DNA of 64,000 nt from Capilliphycus salinus (lineage in GTDB: Bacteria; Cyanobacteriota; Cyanobacteriia; Cyanobacteriales; Microcoleaceae), in contig NZ_CP178543.1 in NCBI RefSeq assembly GCF_047276495.1, positions 2,108,001 through 2,172,000 on the forward strand, in the 5' to 3' direction. A model generated the notes under the pieces. It worked only from the letters and a program-made list of their open reading frames with translations, did no database searches and was not told where the DNA came from. Positions 17,692-27,530 of this stretch are shown here, piece by piece. Numbering within the stretch: the stretch's first letter is position 1; the number at the start of each line of letters is the position of its first letter. Both the position numbers and the translations under genes were made by a program.

Positions 17692-19224
17692 TTATTTTTT
17701 TGCCAGGGTAACGTGATGCTTGTTTTGTTGTTTTTTGAGGATAAAAGCATCGCTGGATGTGATAAACGTTAGGACTTTAGTGGCGATTTTAAGTTCTTTG
17801 AGAAGGTTGGAGAGTGAGATTTTATAATCGAGTTGAAACTGTTGCGATAACACTTCTAAAGGAACCAGACTGTTTAAATATTTGGGTTCTAATTTGGTCA
17901 GAATCTCGATTAAACTCTTTTCTAATTCCTCTTGAGAGTTAATCGCGGAAGCGGAAGTATTTTTTAAACAAACCTGATAAACATTTTTGTTTTGAGAAAC
18001 GGCGAACCGTTCGCATTTTTGTAAAAACTTACATAAATTTGACCCCAAGTTTAACTTTTTAATCAAGGTTTTGGGCGATTCCCCATAAACCTTTTTAAAC
18101 TCGATAGCCAACTCGCTAATTAAAATCGTTGTCTTGGCTTTTGAACCGTTGAGACAAGCGGTTAAAACTGACTGAATCGCCATTTCTAAATCGACTTTAT
18201 TTTTAATTGAATCACTGGCGGAGACAACTTCAAGAATTTGTTCTGAAATTGAAGAAGATTGAACAGGGGTTGAGTTTAATTCTGAACTGGGAGTTGAGGA
18301 ATCAGTTTGATAATAGTTTAACTTTTTTTCGAGTTCAAAAAGCTGATGAATTTTCGATAATTTTTTCAGCCGTTCTTCTAAAGAGTCGTGGGTTTCGCTA
18401 ATTAAAGCTTCTATTTTATCAAACAATTCTTGAGGCGAGGGAATCTCGGAGTTTTCTCGCAATGAATAAGATTTGATCTCCCCGGTATTCATCTGTTCAA
18501 CGGTGATAATTTTCGGTAATTGTTTGGGATGTTTTTTAGAAACCCGATAAACTAAAAACCCCTGATGTTCTAACTCCGTAATTAAATAAGTTAATAACCA
18601 ATCCGACGAACAAACAAACACCTCTTTGGCGTGGCGATAATGTTGGGAAATTGCCGCCCCCATTGCAATCATTTGAGCATCGGCGCTATCCTTACCCAAA
18701 GGAACGTGTATCATCTGATAACCCCGCTGAAAAAGTTCGCTATCTCCTCCCGTTTTCTTCCAGTTTGCAAACGCCAGTTTTACCGTCAAAGGATATCTAG
18801 ATAAATCACTCAAAAAACTTTCGACATCCCCATCCAAATCGTTGAGATTTTCCGCATCTAGTAGTAAAATAGAAATGGGAGAATCCGAGGATATTTGAGT
18901 CTGTTGTTTCCCGTGTAGCGTTTGAATAATATGTTGAAATGCGGGAGATTTTAAAAACTCGGGAGAGTTGAAAAGCTGTAATAATTCTTGGGTAAAAGAA
19001 GCAGTTTGAGGAGAGGGTAGCGAATTTTTGGGTTCAACTCTATTGGTTTGTCCGTTTTGTTCGTTGCGAACAGTTGGCCACCGTTCGTCTAGAAAAGAGG
19101 CTGGCGGTTGACTCGCCAACGGTTCGAGAAACTGACGACCACAAATTTTACACTGATAGCGCTGTCTCGCTTTGAGTCGCCCGTTCTTGCGATAGGAGGT
19201 AGATTCACATCTCGGACATTTCAT
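17692..19224 (-). CDS. Zinc-finger/NYN/LOTUS protein
   Basis: The protein has 510 residues from ATG 19224; an upstream extension would overlap ubiD and is unlikely. The N-terminus CPRCES..CKICGRQF resembles the zinc ribbon of IS1 InsA-type transposase proteins. The NYN domain follows (LLLDAENL, LAFANWK, GKDSADAQMI, CSSDWLLTYL) and then two or three LOTUS-like winged helices. It is a paralogue of the protein at 14805-16226 with the zinc ribbon added. A nucleic-acid-binding nuclease is the best inference. It is divergent from ubiD with a 64-bp shared promoter region. Confidence 0.75.
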   Translation of the reverse strand: MKCPRCESTSYRKNGRLKARQRYQCKICGRQFLEPLASQPPASFLDERWPTVRNEQNGQTNRVEPKNSLPSPQTASFTQELLQLFNSPEFLKSPAFQHIIQTLHGKQQTQISSDSPISILLLDAENLNDLDGDVESFLSDLSRYPLTVKLAFANWKKTGGDSELFQRGYQMIHVPLGKDSADAQMIAMGAAISQHYRHAKEVFVCSSDWLLTYLITELEHQGFLVYRVSKKHPKQLPKIITVEQMNTGEIKSYSLRENSEIPSPQELFDKIEALISETHDSLEERLKKLSKIHQLFELEKKLNYYQTDSSTPSSELNSTPVQSSSISEQILEVVSASDSIKNKVDLEMAIQSVLTACLNGSKAKTTILISELAIEFKKVYGESPKTLIKKLNLGSNLCKFLQKCERFAVSQNKNVYQVCLKNTSASAINSQEELEKSLIEILTKLEPKYLNSLVPLEVLSQQFQLDYKISLSNLLKELKIATKVLTFITSSDAFILKKQQNKHHVTLAKK

Positions 19225-19288
19225 AACCCCTATGTTAACAACAAAACCCTCATAATATACTATATAGACCATCACTTTAGAAAAAATA

Positions 19289-20797
19289 ATGGCGAGAGAT
19301 TTACGGGGATTCCTAAAACTGCTAGAAGAACGGGGACAATTACGACGCATTAGCGCTTTAGTTGACCCCGATTTAGAAATTGCAGAAATTTCCAATCGAA
19401 TGTTACAATCCGGCGGACCCGGTTTGCTGTTTGAAAACGTTAAAGGGTCGCCTCATCCCGTCGCGGTTAACTTACTCGGAACCGAACAGCGGGTGTGTTT
19501 GGCGATGAACATGGAAAAACCCCAAGAATTAGAAGAATTGGGGAAAAAATTGGGAATGCTGCAACAACCGAAACCCCCGAAAAAAATCTCGCAAGCGGTG
19601 GATTTTGGTAAGGTTTTATTTGATGTTGTCAAAGCCAAACCCGGACGTAATTTTTTCCCACCCTGTCAACAAGTAATCCTCGAAGGGGAAGACCTAGATT
19701 TAAACAAAATTCCGATGATTCGCCCCTATCCCAAAGATGCGGGTAAGATTATTACCTTGGGATTAGTAATTACAAAAGACTGCGAAACCGGAACTCCAAA
19801 TGTGGGCGTTTATCGCTTACAATTGCAGTCAAAAAACACCATGACCGTCCACTGGTTATCGGTTCGGGGAGGGGCAAGACATTTAAGAAAAGCCGCAGAA
19901 AACGGTAAAAAACTGGAAATTGCGATCGCTTTGGGCGTCGATCCTTTAATTATAATGGCGGCTGCCACACCCATTCCCGTTGATTTATCGGAATGGTTAT
20001 TTGCGGGATTATATGGCGGTTCCGGCGTACAACTTGCCAAGTGTAAAACCGTTGATTTAGAAGTACCCGCCGACTCGGAATTTGTACTCGAAGGAACCAT
20101 CACCCCCGGCGAAATGTTACCCGACGGACCCTTTGGAGATCATATGGGTTATTACGGGGGCGTTGAAGATTCGCCGTTAATTCGATTTCACTGCATGACC
20201 CATCGCAAAGACCCGATTTATTTAACCACATTTAGCGGCCGTCCTCCCAAAGAAGAAGCGATGATGGCAATTGCTTTAAACCGCATTTATACCCCGATTT
20301 TACGACAACAAGTTTCGGAGATTGTTGACTTTTTCTTACCGATGGAAGCGTTAAGTTATAAAGCAGCAATTATCTCCATTGATAAGGCTTATCCCGGTCA
20401 GGCGAGGCGGGCGGCTTTGGCTTTTTGGAGTGCGTTACCCCAGTTTACTTATACCAAATTTGTGATTGTTGTCGATAAAACGATTAATATTCGCGATCCG
20501 CGTCAAGTGGTGTGGGCAATTTCGTCTAAAGTTGACCCGACTCGGGATGTATTTATTCTCCCGAATACGCCCTTTGATACCTTAGATTTTGCCAGCGAAA
20601 AAATTGGTTTGGGCGGACGAATGGGAATTGATGCAACGACTAAAATTCCCCCCGAAACCGATCACGAATGGGGCGAAGCGTTGGAGTCGGATGCTGATGT
20701 GGCGTCGATGGTTTCTCGACGTTGGGCGGAATACGGGTTAGATGATTTGAATTTAACCGAAGTTGACCCCAATAAATTCGGCTACGACATCCAATAA
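19289..20797 (+). CDS. ubiD: UbiD-family decarboxylase
   Basis: The protein has 502 residues, full length for UbiD. MIRPYPKDAGKIIT, DGPFGDHMGYY and VEDSPLIRFHCMTHRKDP match the family's prenyl-FMN and metal-binding regions. In cyanobacteria UbiD-type enzymes act on 4-hydroxybenzoate derivatives in plastoquinone synthesis, which is the likely role. No UbiX or prenyltransferase gene is near. The start ATG 19289 is the first in frame. Confidence 0.88.
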   Translation: MARDLRGFLKLLEERGQLRRISALVDPDLEIAEISNRMLQSGGPGLLFENVKGSPHPVAVNLLGTEQRVCLAMNMEKPQELEELGKKLGMLQQPKPPKKISQAVDFGKVLFDVVKAKPGRNFFPPCQQVILEGEDLDLNKIPMIRPYPKDAGKIITLGLVITKDCETGTPNVGVYRLQLQSKNTMTVHWLSVRGGARHLRKAAENGKKLEIAIALGVDPLIIMAAATPIPVDLSEWLFAGLYGGSGVQLAKCKTVDLEVPADSEFVLEGTITPGEMLPDGPFGDHMGYYGGVEDSPLIRFHCMTHRKDPIYLTTFSGRPPKEEAMMAIALNRIYTPILRQQVSEIVDFFLPMEALSYKAAIISIDKAYPGQARRAALAFWSALPQFTYTKFVIVVDKTINIRDPRQVVWAISSKVDPTRDVFILPNTPFDTLDFASEKIGLGGRMGIDATTKIPPETDHEWGEALESDADVASMVSRRWAEYGLDDLNLTEVDPNKFGYDIQ

Positions 20798-20861
20798 TTC
20801 ATCGGGTGGGCAATGCCCACCTCAACCATTAATTTTCACTGTAAATTACCCCAGAATCAAA

Positions 20862-21278
20862 ATGACAGTCGAATTTCAACTCAATAAAAGTAAACTCATT
20901 TTAGCCCTGTGGATAATCACTTTATTTTCACCCGTTCTTTTCCAATTCTTCAATCTTGATGCGGGTAACTTTTGGTTGGGAATTGCCATTTCAGGAGTCA
21001 CTTTAATTTCCTTGGTTGTTTGGTGTTTACCCCAGAAAGATTCAAAAGAAGTTTTGTTATTGCAAAAAGAAATAAAAACGTTATCGGACCGTATCTCTAC
21101 TTTAGAAAAAAACACGATTCCAAGCAACAATCGTTTCCTCCCCAAACCTCCCAATACTTTAATTAATAATCCGCTCTGGGATGAAGTTTTAGATGAGATT
21201 GAACAATATCGCCGTGAAATTGATACAGAGATTGAAGCAGAAAATATTTTCCCAAGTAAAAGTCAGAATCCAGAATGA
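20862..21278 (+). CDS. Small two-helix membrane protein with coiled coil
   Basis: The protein has 138 residues. I chose ATG 20862 because upstream codons run into the ubiD end. Two membrane helices (~9-27 and ~33-52) are followed by a short coiled coil (KEVLLLQKEIKTLSDRIS) and an acidic C-terminus. Its TGA overlaps the ATG of the PIN-domain gene by 4 bp, implying translational coupling. The position is that of a VapB-type antitoxin, but the sequence does not resemble a DNA-binding antitoxin. The function is unknown. Confidence 0.65.
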   Translation: MTVEFQLNKSKLILALWIITLFSPVLFQFFNLDAGNFWLGIAISGVTLISLVVWCLPQKDSKEVLLLQKEIKTLSDRISTLEKNTIPSNNRFLPKPPNTLINNPLWDEVLDEIEQYRREIDTEIEAENIFPSKSQNPE

Positions 21279-21712
21279 ATTATCGATATATTCTTGATAC
21301 CGATCATTTGTCCCTACTGCAACGCGAAAATCCAATTTTAAAGCAACGTATAGCTTTAGTAGATCCTGACGAAATTGCGATTACAGTTGTGACGGTAGAG
21401 GAACAGTTGAGAGGTTGGTTGAGTGTAATTCGGCGCTATTCTCAATCTAATAACCCCGAAAAGCTAATTTGGGCTTATATGGGATTACGAGATGCTGTAA
21501 ATTATATTAGTCAATTTCAAGTTGTTGAGTTGACGCTTGAGGCTTATAATCTTTTTGTAGAACTCCGTCAGCAAGGAGTCCGAATTGGAACACAGGACTT
21601 GCGAATTGCAGCTATTACTCTGTCTCAGCAAGTCACATTAGTTACTCGCAACCAGCGCGACTTTTCTCAAGTTCCTAATTTAATGTTTGAAGACTGGACA
21701 CGACCATCTTAA
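21275..21712 (+). CDS. VapC-like PIN-domain ribonuclease
   Basis: The protein has 145 residues. PIN-domain acidic positions are visible: LDTDHLSLL near the N-terminus, a Glu at VTVEEQ, GTQDLRIAA and TRNQRDFSQVP near the C-terminus. VapC toxins cleave tRNA or rRNA and are normally held by an upstream antitoxin. Here the coupled upstream gene is a membrane protein. Confidence 0.82.
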   Translation: MNYRYILDTDHLSLLQRENPILKQRIALVDPDEIAITVVTVEEQLRGWLSVIRRYSQSNNPEKLIWAYMGLRDAVNYISQFQVVELTLEAYNLFVELRQQGVRIGTQDLRIAAITLSQQVTLVTRNQRDFSQVPNLMFEDWTRPS

Positions 21713-22093
21713 ACTCTTGAATAAGCCACTTCAAGAAGCAGATTGGAATTAATTAACTTATGATCAATAAGCGCGATCGCACTTTCCTAAAATTCTTAAT
21801 CCTTAAATTAATCTTAAGTCCGTCAGTGATGTTTCTCAAATAAAAATATTGAGGGAAATTCTCAAAAAAACTGCCAACCCAAAGCGGTCGGCAGTTCCGG
21901 ATAATTCCATTTGATTGTAGAATCCCGGATCAATAGACTCCTAACGCCTTGATTTTGGTCCCGATGTCGGGAAAAACCCCTAAAATACGTTGCAATGACC
22001 CATCGCACAGACTAGATTAACCCGATGGGCAGATGCCAGCCTCAGGGAATCCTGTGTTATAAGTATTTATATTTCTTAATCTTTGTTTATCAA
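21713..22093. other. Intergenic between PIN gene and transporter
   Basis: 381 bp without a supported ORF. Apart from the minus-strand terminator, a TTTTTCCCGACATCGGGA hairpin (TCCCGA/TCGGGA on the minus strand) lies near 21958-21980. Confidence 0.4.
21862..21897 (-). terminator. Terminator oriented to the minus strand, no gene upstream
   Basis: AACTGCC..GGCAGTT extends to a stem of about 11 bp (AACTGCCRACC). On the minus strand it is followed by seven T. The neighbouring genes on both sides are on the plus strand, so no annotated minus-strand gene ends here. It may end a small RNA transcribed from 21.9-22.1 kb. Confidence 0.5.
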
Positions 22094-23506
22094 ATGCTAA
22101 TTTCATCGACGGGGCTAGCCGAAATTAAAGAAAGTATCAAGAAAAATATATTCTTCGGTAAGAAGCCAACGCCGGAATTGATTGCAATTTTACTTGTATA
22201 CTTCGTTCAAGGCACCCTGGGACTGGCGCGACTGGCGGTCAGCTTCTTTCTCAAGGACGACTTGGGAATGACGCCTGCGGAAGTCTCAGCCATGTTGGGG
22301 ATAGTCGTCTTACCTTGGGTCATCAAACCGGTATTTGGCTTTATTTCCGACGGCTTACCCCTATTTGGCTATCGTCGCCGACCCTATTTAATTTTATCAG
22401 GTTTTTTGGGTGCGATCTCCTGGGTTGGGATGGCCACAGTCGTAGACAGTCCGTTAACCGCGACTCTCGTTATTACCCTGAGTTCGTTGTCTGTCGCTAT
22501 TAGTGATGTGATTGTAGACTCATTAGTGGTTGAACGGGCGCGAAAAGAATCTCTCAGCGATGTGGGTTCGTTGCAATCTTTGTGTTGGGGAACTTCGGCT
22601 TTGGGGGGTTTAATTACGGCTTATTTGAGCGGTTTTTTATTGGAAGTTTTTACTGTCCAAACCGTCTTTTTAATTACTGCGACTTTTCCCTTAATTGTTT
22701 GCGGTGTGGCCTGGTTAATCACAGAAGAAAAAGTTGGCGATCGCTCTAATTTAGAAGCGGTTAAACAACAAATTCGTCAACTGCGTCAGGCCGTTACTCA
22801 AAAAGCAATTTGGCTACCGATGGCATTTGTATTCATCTGGCAAGCCACCCCAACGGCCGATTCAGCCTTCTTTTATTTCACCACAAACGAACTCGGATTT
22901 CAACCCGAATTTTTAGGGCGAGTTCGCTTAGTGACCAGTATCGCTTCTCTGGTGGGTGTTTTGCTGTTTCAACGTTTTTTTAAAACAATTCCCTTTCGCA
23001 AAATATTCACTTGGTCTACAATTTTATCAGCAGTTCTCGGCATGACAATGCTGTTGCTGGTGACTCATGCTAACCGTGCTTTAGGCATCGAAGATCATTG
23101 GTTTAGTTTGGGCGACAGTCTGATTTTAACGGTCATGGGACAAGTGGCTTATATGCCTGTTTTGGTGTTAGCCGCCCGTTTGTGTCCGCCCGGAGTTGAA
23201 GCGACTTTATTCGCGTTGTTAATGTCAATTTACAATATGGCGGGGCTGCTTTCTCACGAATCTGGGGCGTTGTTAACTCATCTATTGGGCGTAACAGAAC
23301 ATCAGTTTGATAACCTCTGGATACTGGTGATTATTACCAATGTTTCCACACTGCTTCCCCTAATGTTTCTCAATTGGTTGCCCAATTTTAGCGCCAAAGC
23401 AGAGGGAGAAGATTCGGATTCTAAACTGCCCGTTTCTCAACGCACCGGACACAATCATGTCCCGGAATTTGTACCCGAATATGAGGGTGTTGGTCTGAGA
23501 GACTAA
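22094..23506 (+). CDS. Folate-biopterin transporter (FBT/BT1 family, MFS)
   Basis: The protein has 470 residues and about 12 membrane helices. FVQGTLGLARLAVSFFLKDD, PWVIKPVFGFISD and RRRPYLILSG are characteristic of the folate-biopterin transporter family, which has cyanobacterial and plastid members. It should move folates or pterins across the plasma membrane. I chose ATG 22094 because the longer frame adds 23 unlike residues. Confidence 0.87.
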   Translation: MLISSTGLAEIKESIKKNIFFGKKPTPELIAILLVYFVQGTLGLARLAVSFFLKDDLGMTPAEVSAMLGIVVLPWVIKPVFGFISDGLPLFGYRRRPYLILSGFLGAISWVGMATVVDSPLTATLVITLSSLSVAISDVIVDSLVVERARKESLSDVGSLQSLCWGTSALGGLITAYLSGFLLEVFTVQTVFLITATFPLIVCGVAWLITEEKVGDRSNLEAVKQQIRQLRQAVTQKAIWLPMAFVFIWQATPTADSAFFYFTTNELGFQPEFLGRVRLVTSIASLVGVLLFQRFFKTIPFRKIFTWSTILSAVLGMTMLLLVTHANRALGIEDHWFSLGDSLILTVMGQVAYMPVLVLAARLCPPGVEATLFALLMSIYNMAGLLSHESGALLTHLLGVTEHQFDNLWILVIITNVSTLLPLMFLNWLPNFSAKAEGEDSDSKLPVSQRTGHNHVPEFVPEYEGVGLRD

Positions 23507-23589
23507 AGTTTAAATTCACAATTTCTCTCTAACTTTTTGAATCCATTTGAATCAACTTTTCTTGCACTTCTCACATTCACAAAAGAACG

Positions 23590-25074
23590 ATGACTAACCT
23601 ACAAATGCCCAAACCTTTCGTCAAGAAAGGATTATCCTACAGTACCAAAGATTGGCAAAAAGGCTATCAATCTCAACCCAACGAATATGACTATCCGATA
23701 GAAGATATCGAAGGGGAAATTCCCTCCGAATTAGAAGGAACTCTGTATAGGAATGGCCCCGGTTTATTGGATATTAATGGTTATCCCCTGCATCATCCTT
23801 TTGATGGCGATGGGATGGTTTCAGCGATTCAATTTTCAAAAGGTCGCGCCCATTATCGCAACCGTTATGTGAGAACTCAGGGATTTGTTGAAGAACAACT
23901 TGCAGGAAAACCCCTCTATCGGGGCGTATTTGGCACTCAAAAACCGGGCGGTGTATTGGCGAATGCGTTTGATTTTCGTTTAAAAAATATTGCCAATACT
24001 CAGGTCATTTATTGGGGCGGTAAACTGTTGGCGTTGTGGGAAGCGGCAGAACCCCATCAACTCAATCCCCAAACCTTAGAAACGATTGGAATTGATTATT
24101 TAGATGGGATTTTAGAACCGGGCGATGCGTTTGCAGCCCATCCTTGTATCGACCCCCATTGTGAGTTAGACGGGGGAGAACAATGTCTGGTGAATTTCTC
24201 GATTAAACCCGGACTTTCTACCACATTTACTATTTATGAACTGAGTCCCCAAGGCAAACTTTTACGCAAACACGCCCATTCAGTACCCGGATTTGCCTTT
24301 GTTCACGATTTCGCCATTACCCCAAATTACTGTATTTTCTTCCAAAATCCAGTCAGTTTTAATCCTTTACCCTATCTGTTTGGATTTTGTGGGGCGGGAG
24401 AATGTGTGGAATTTAAACCCAAACAACCGACTCGGATATTAGTGATTCCTCGCAATCAAAAACAACAACCGGGAATTAAGTGTTTTGAAACTCACTCCGG
24501 GTTTGTTTTCCATCACGCCAACGCCTACGAACAAGGGGATAAAATTTGTGTGGATTCAATCTGTTATCAATCCCTTCCCGGTGTTGATCCCCAAGCCGAT
24601 TTTCACGATACTGATTTTACCACATTAGATCCGGGGCAATTGTGGCATTTTGAGGTTAATTTAAAAACGGGTAAAGTCGAACGTCAACTTGTGGACAAGC
24701 GCTGCTGTGAGTTTCCCACCCTCAATCCCGAATGGATTGGACGTCCTTACCGGTATGTCTATGTTGGCGCCGCCCATGACCCGGAGGGAAATGCACCGTT
24801 ACAGGGGGTTCTCAAGCTAGACTTCCAAACTGGTGAACGTCAACTCTGGAGTGCGGCGCCTTACGGCTTTTCCGGTGAACCCGTGTTTGTTCCCCATCCC
24901 AACGGCGTTAATGAAGATGATGGCTGGCTCTTGACATTGGTTTATGATTCGCGCTATCATCGCTCAGATATTGTGATTCACGATGCCAAAGATTTTAATA
25001 AAGGGCCAGTCGCCCAATTGCATCTCAAGCATCACATTCCCTACACTTTACACGGGACGTTCGCTCATATTTAA
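23590..25074 (+). CDS. Carotenoid cleavage oxygenase (apocarotenoid oxygenase type)
   Basis: The protein has 494 residues, near the length of Synechocystis apocarotenoid-15,15'-oxygenase. The four iron-binding His can be placed at 184 (AAHPCID), 239 (FVHDFAI), 308 or 309 (FHHANAY) and 488 (LHGTFAHI), spaced as in that enzyme. YRNGPGL and HHPFDGDGMV are family signatures. It should cleave apocarotenals, giving retinal or related products. The precise substrate is inferred. Confidence 0.88.
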   Translation: MTNLQMPKPFVKKGLSYSTKDWQKGYQSQPNEYDYPIEDIEGEIPSELEGTLYRNGPGLLDINGYPLHHPFDGDGMVSAIQFSKGRAHYRNRYVRTQGFVEEQLAGKPLYRGVFGTQKPGGVLANAFDFRLKNIANTQVIYWGGKLLALWEAAEPHQLNPQTLETIGIDYLDGILEPGDAFAAHPCIDPHCELDGGEQCLVNFSIKPGLSTTFTIYELSPQGKLLRKHAHSVPGFAFVHDFAITPNYCIFFQNPVSFNPLPYLFGFCGAGECVEFKPKQPTRILVIPRNQKQQPGIKCFETHSGFVFHHANAYEQGDKICVDSICYQSLPGVDPQADFHDTDFTTLDPGQLWHFEVNLKTGKVERQLVDKRCCEFPTLNPEWIGRPYRYVYVGAAHDPEGNAPLQGVLKLDFQTGERQLWSAAPYGFSGEPVFVPHPNGVNEDDGWLLTLVYDSRYHRSDIVIHDAKDFNKGPVAQLHLKHHIPYTLHGTFAHI

Positions 25075-25318
25075 GCGTTGAATCTCCAATTCAGTCTTTA
25101 AGTTGTCTTCGCGCTGATCAGATTCCAGGCCTTTTCCCCAAGGGGAGGGCGTGGAATTTGAGTATATTTTGGGTAAATTGGGTGTTGGTTGATATCGAGA
25201 AATAGATCTGGCCTAATCTTCGTTGGTAATGCTACTGTAAAGTGTAATTCCGATTTGGTATTCACTCGGGTCGGTAGGGGGAATTTTCAGGGAAATCTCT
25301 ATTTATTTGAATTTAACA

Positions 25319-26458
25319 ATGCTTGAACAAGCGTCAACAGTGGATATTCGCTTTAGTATCGTCATCACCACTTACAATCGCTTGAATTTGTTAAAACGGG
25401 CGATAGACTCCGCCTTGAAACAAACGGTTCCTTGTGAAGTGGTGGTGGCTGATGATTGTTCCTCAGATGGAACTGAAGAATATGTTAGGGGTATGTGTCA
25501 ATCTCAAGATAGCGATCGCCGTATAATATACCATAGAAATGATCGCAATCGGGGTCACTCTCAAACCATGAATCTAGCGGTGCGTCTGGCGTCGGGAGAG
25601 TGGATTAAACCCGTTGATGATGATGATTATCTCGCTCCGAATTGTCTCGAAGAAATGGCGCGAACGATTGCCATTCATCAAGCAACAATTACACCAAAAA
25701 CTCACTCGAAAGCTGTCATTTGTTCGGCTCAATCGGCACAGGTTGACCCCGATGGACGAGAACTGAGTCGCACTCGAATTTTGGGGCCGGGAAAAGCATT
25801 TTATATTCCTCAAGAAGACATTCATTATGGAATGTTACTCGAACAAGTTCCGTTTGGTACTCCCGTACAAGTGGCTTATCGTCGAGATGCGTTTATTCAG
25901 TCGGGGGGTTGGGATTCGAGTTTTGATGTGAATTTTGATGATATTGATTCTTGGATTAAAATTGCTCAATTTGGAGATGCTATTTTTATTAATCGCTGTC
26001 TGGCTTACCGAACGATTTGGCCGGGAGCTTACAATCACAAGTTATCTCTAGAAACGCGACTGAAAACGAATATTTTAATCAAAGAAAAAATATATCCTCT
26101 GGTTCATCAAAAGCATCAAAATCGCCTTCCTGAGCTTGAACAAATTCGGAATTATTTAAAATTACATTGGGGATTGGTTGCCTTAAAAAAAGCTAAAATC
26201 TCTTTGGCTTTTCGGATGACTGATTCGGCTATTTTATCACAGAATGCTTGGAAAATATTGTTGTTAGCAATTGCCAGCAGACATCAAGATAAACTGCCGG
26301 AATTTATGTCTGTATTTGCCGTTAATATTTCCGATCTAAACCGTAATTTTACCGCCCTGAATTCCGATTTAAAAGCGGAGAGTTTAAAACCCCATCAACT
26401 TAAATCCAATCCAAAATTTGGCGGCGGTTTAATGGCAATTCAACGGCTTAAACTCTAG
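25319..26458 (+). CDS. Family 2 glycosyltransferase
   Basis: The protein has 379 residues. It has a GT-A fold with SIVITTYNRLNLLKRAIDSA, VVADDCSSDGT and the metal-binding VDDDDYLAP. The C-terminal ~130 residues are of unknown function. I chose ATG 25319 over TTG 25307. The donor and acceptor are unknown. It is alone in its orientation group, with a 245-bp gap upstream and 125 bp to the ABC permease. Confidence 0.83.
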   Translation: MLEQASTVDIRFSIVITTYNRLNLLKRAIDSALKQTVPCEVVVADDCSSDGTEEYVRGMCQSQDSDRRIIYHRNDRNRGHSQTMNLAVRLASGEWIKPVDDDDYLAPNCLEEMARTIAIHQATITPKTHSKAVICSAQSAQVDPDGRELSRTRILGPGKAFYIPQEDIHYGMLLEQVPFGTPVQVAYRRDAFIQSGGWDSSFDVNFDDIDSWIKIAQFGDAIFINRCLAYRTIWPGAYNHKLSLETRLKTNILIKEKIYPLVHQKHQNRLPELEQIRNYLKLHWGLVALKKAKISLAFRMTDSAILSQNAWKILLLAIASRHQDKLPEFMSVFAVNISDLNRNFTALNSDLKAESLKPHQLKSNPKFGGGLMAIQRLKL

Positions 26459-26583
26459 ATTTTTATAACCGATATCTTGTTGAAAAACTGGGTTCAAATT
26501 GGGATGATTATTTTTCGATAAACCTACAGAAAACCGACTTGAATTGATTAAGACAGTTTCATTAAAACACTTGATTGATCAAA

Positions 26584-27363
26584 ATGTTGAAAACAGCCAA
26601 AACCTTACTAACGACTTACTACGCCTATATGTTAGAATATCGGGCCGAACTTTTCTTATGGGCGTTGTCGGGTTCGTTGCCTTTTATTATCATGGGAATT
26701 TGGGTAAAAGCGGCCGAATCTCAAGAACTCGCCCTAGAACCTATTCAGTTTGCGCGTTATTTTCTCGCCGCTTTTTTAGTGAGACAATCTAACGTGGTTT
26801 GGGTCATTTGGGAGTTTGAACGAGAAGTTATTCAAGGCAAACTTTCACCCCGACTCTTGCAACCCATCGACCCGGTTTGGCATCATTTTTTCTCTCATAT
26901 CTCCGAACGTTTTGCCCGATTTCCTTTTATTATCGGACTGGTCTTGCTATTTTTTACCCTTTATCCCGAAGCTTTTTGGCTACCCAGTTTGAGTACCGCT
27001 TTCATCTTTCTTTTTATTCTTTTAATCGCGTTTTGCTTGCGATTTTTAATTCAATATACTCTAGCCTTAGCTGCGTTTTGGACAGAACGGGCGTCCGCTT
27101 TAGAAGAACTTTGGTTTTTACCCTATTTATTCCTCTCTGGAGTCATCGCCCCTTTAGAAATGTTTCCCCCAATTTTGCGAGAAATTGTTCTTTGGACACC
27201 GTTCCCCTATCTCGTAAATTTTCCCGCTTCGGTGTTAGTCGGACTTCCTACGAATATTGGGCGAGGGTTATTGGTAATGTTCGGTTGGGGTGTGGTGATA
27301 TTTATATTAAATCGTTGGTTGTGGCGAAAAGGACTGCGACAATATTCGGGAATGGGTGCGTGA
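26584..27363 (+). CDS. ABC-2 type transporter permease
   Basis: The protein has 259 residues (262 from a TTG). About six membrane helices are arranged as in the ABC-2/DUF990 permeases (YYAYMLEYRAELFLW..., LSPRLLQPIDP, LSGVIAPLEMFPPILREIV). It needs an ATPase partner, and usually a second permease, neither of which is in this window. The substrate is unknown. Confidence 0.8.
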   Translation: MLKTAKTLLTTYYAYMLEYRAELFLWALSGSLPFIIMGIWVKAAESQELALEPIQFARYFLAAFLVRQSNVVWVIWEFEREVIQGKLSPRLLQPIDPVWHHFFSHISERFARFPFIIGLVLLFFTLYPEAFWLPSLSTAFIFLFILLIAFCLRFLIQYTLALAAFWTERASALEELWFLPYLFLSGVIAPLEMFPPILREIVLWTPFPYLVNFPASVLVGLPTNIGRGLLVMFGWGVVIFILNRWLWRKGLRQYSGMGA

Positions 27364-27530
27364 ATAAAGCTGCGTGAATAAAATTTAGCTAAACTTGATT
27401 TTCAACGTCAAGAATTCACCTCAAGTTTAACAAATAATCGCTATATTGTAATTTAAAAGAGATCTAACCCGCCTTAATTTTTGCAGTGTCAAAAACGGCA
27501 TCAACAACTGTACTGAGGAATACCAAAACC

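Noticed and set aside
26544..27377. Two other-frame ORFs (26544-26792 and 26877-27377) over the ABC-2 permease
   Set aside because: They lie inside a well-supported membrane protein gene and have no family features.
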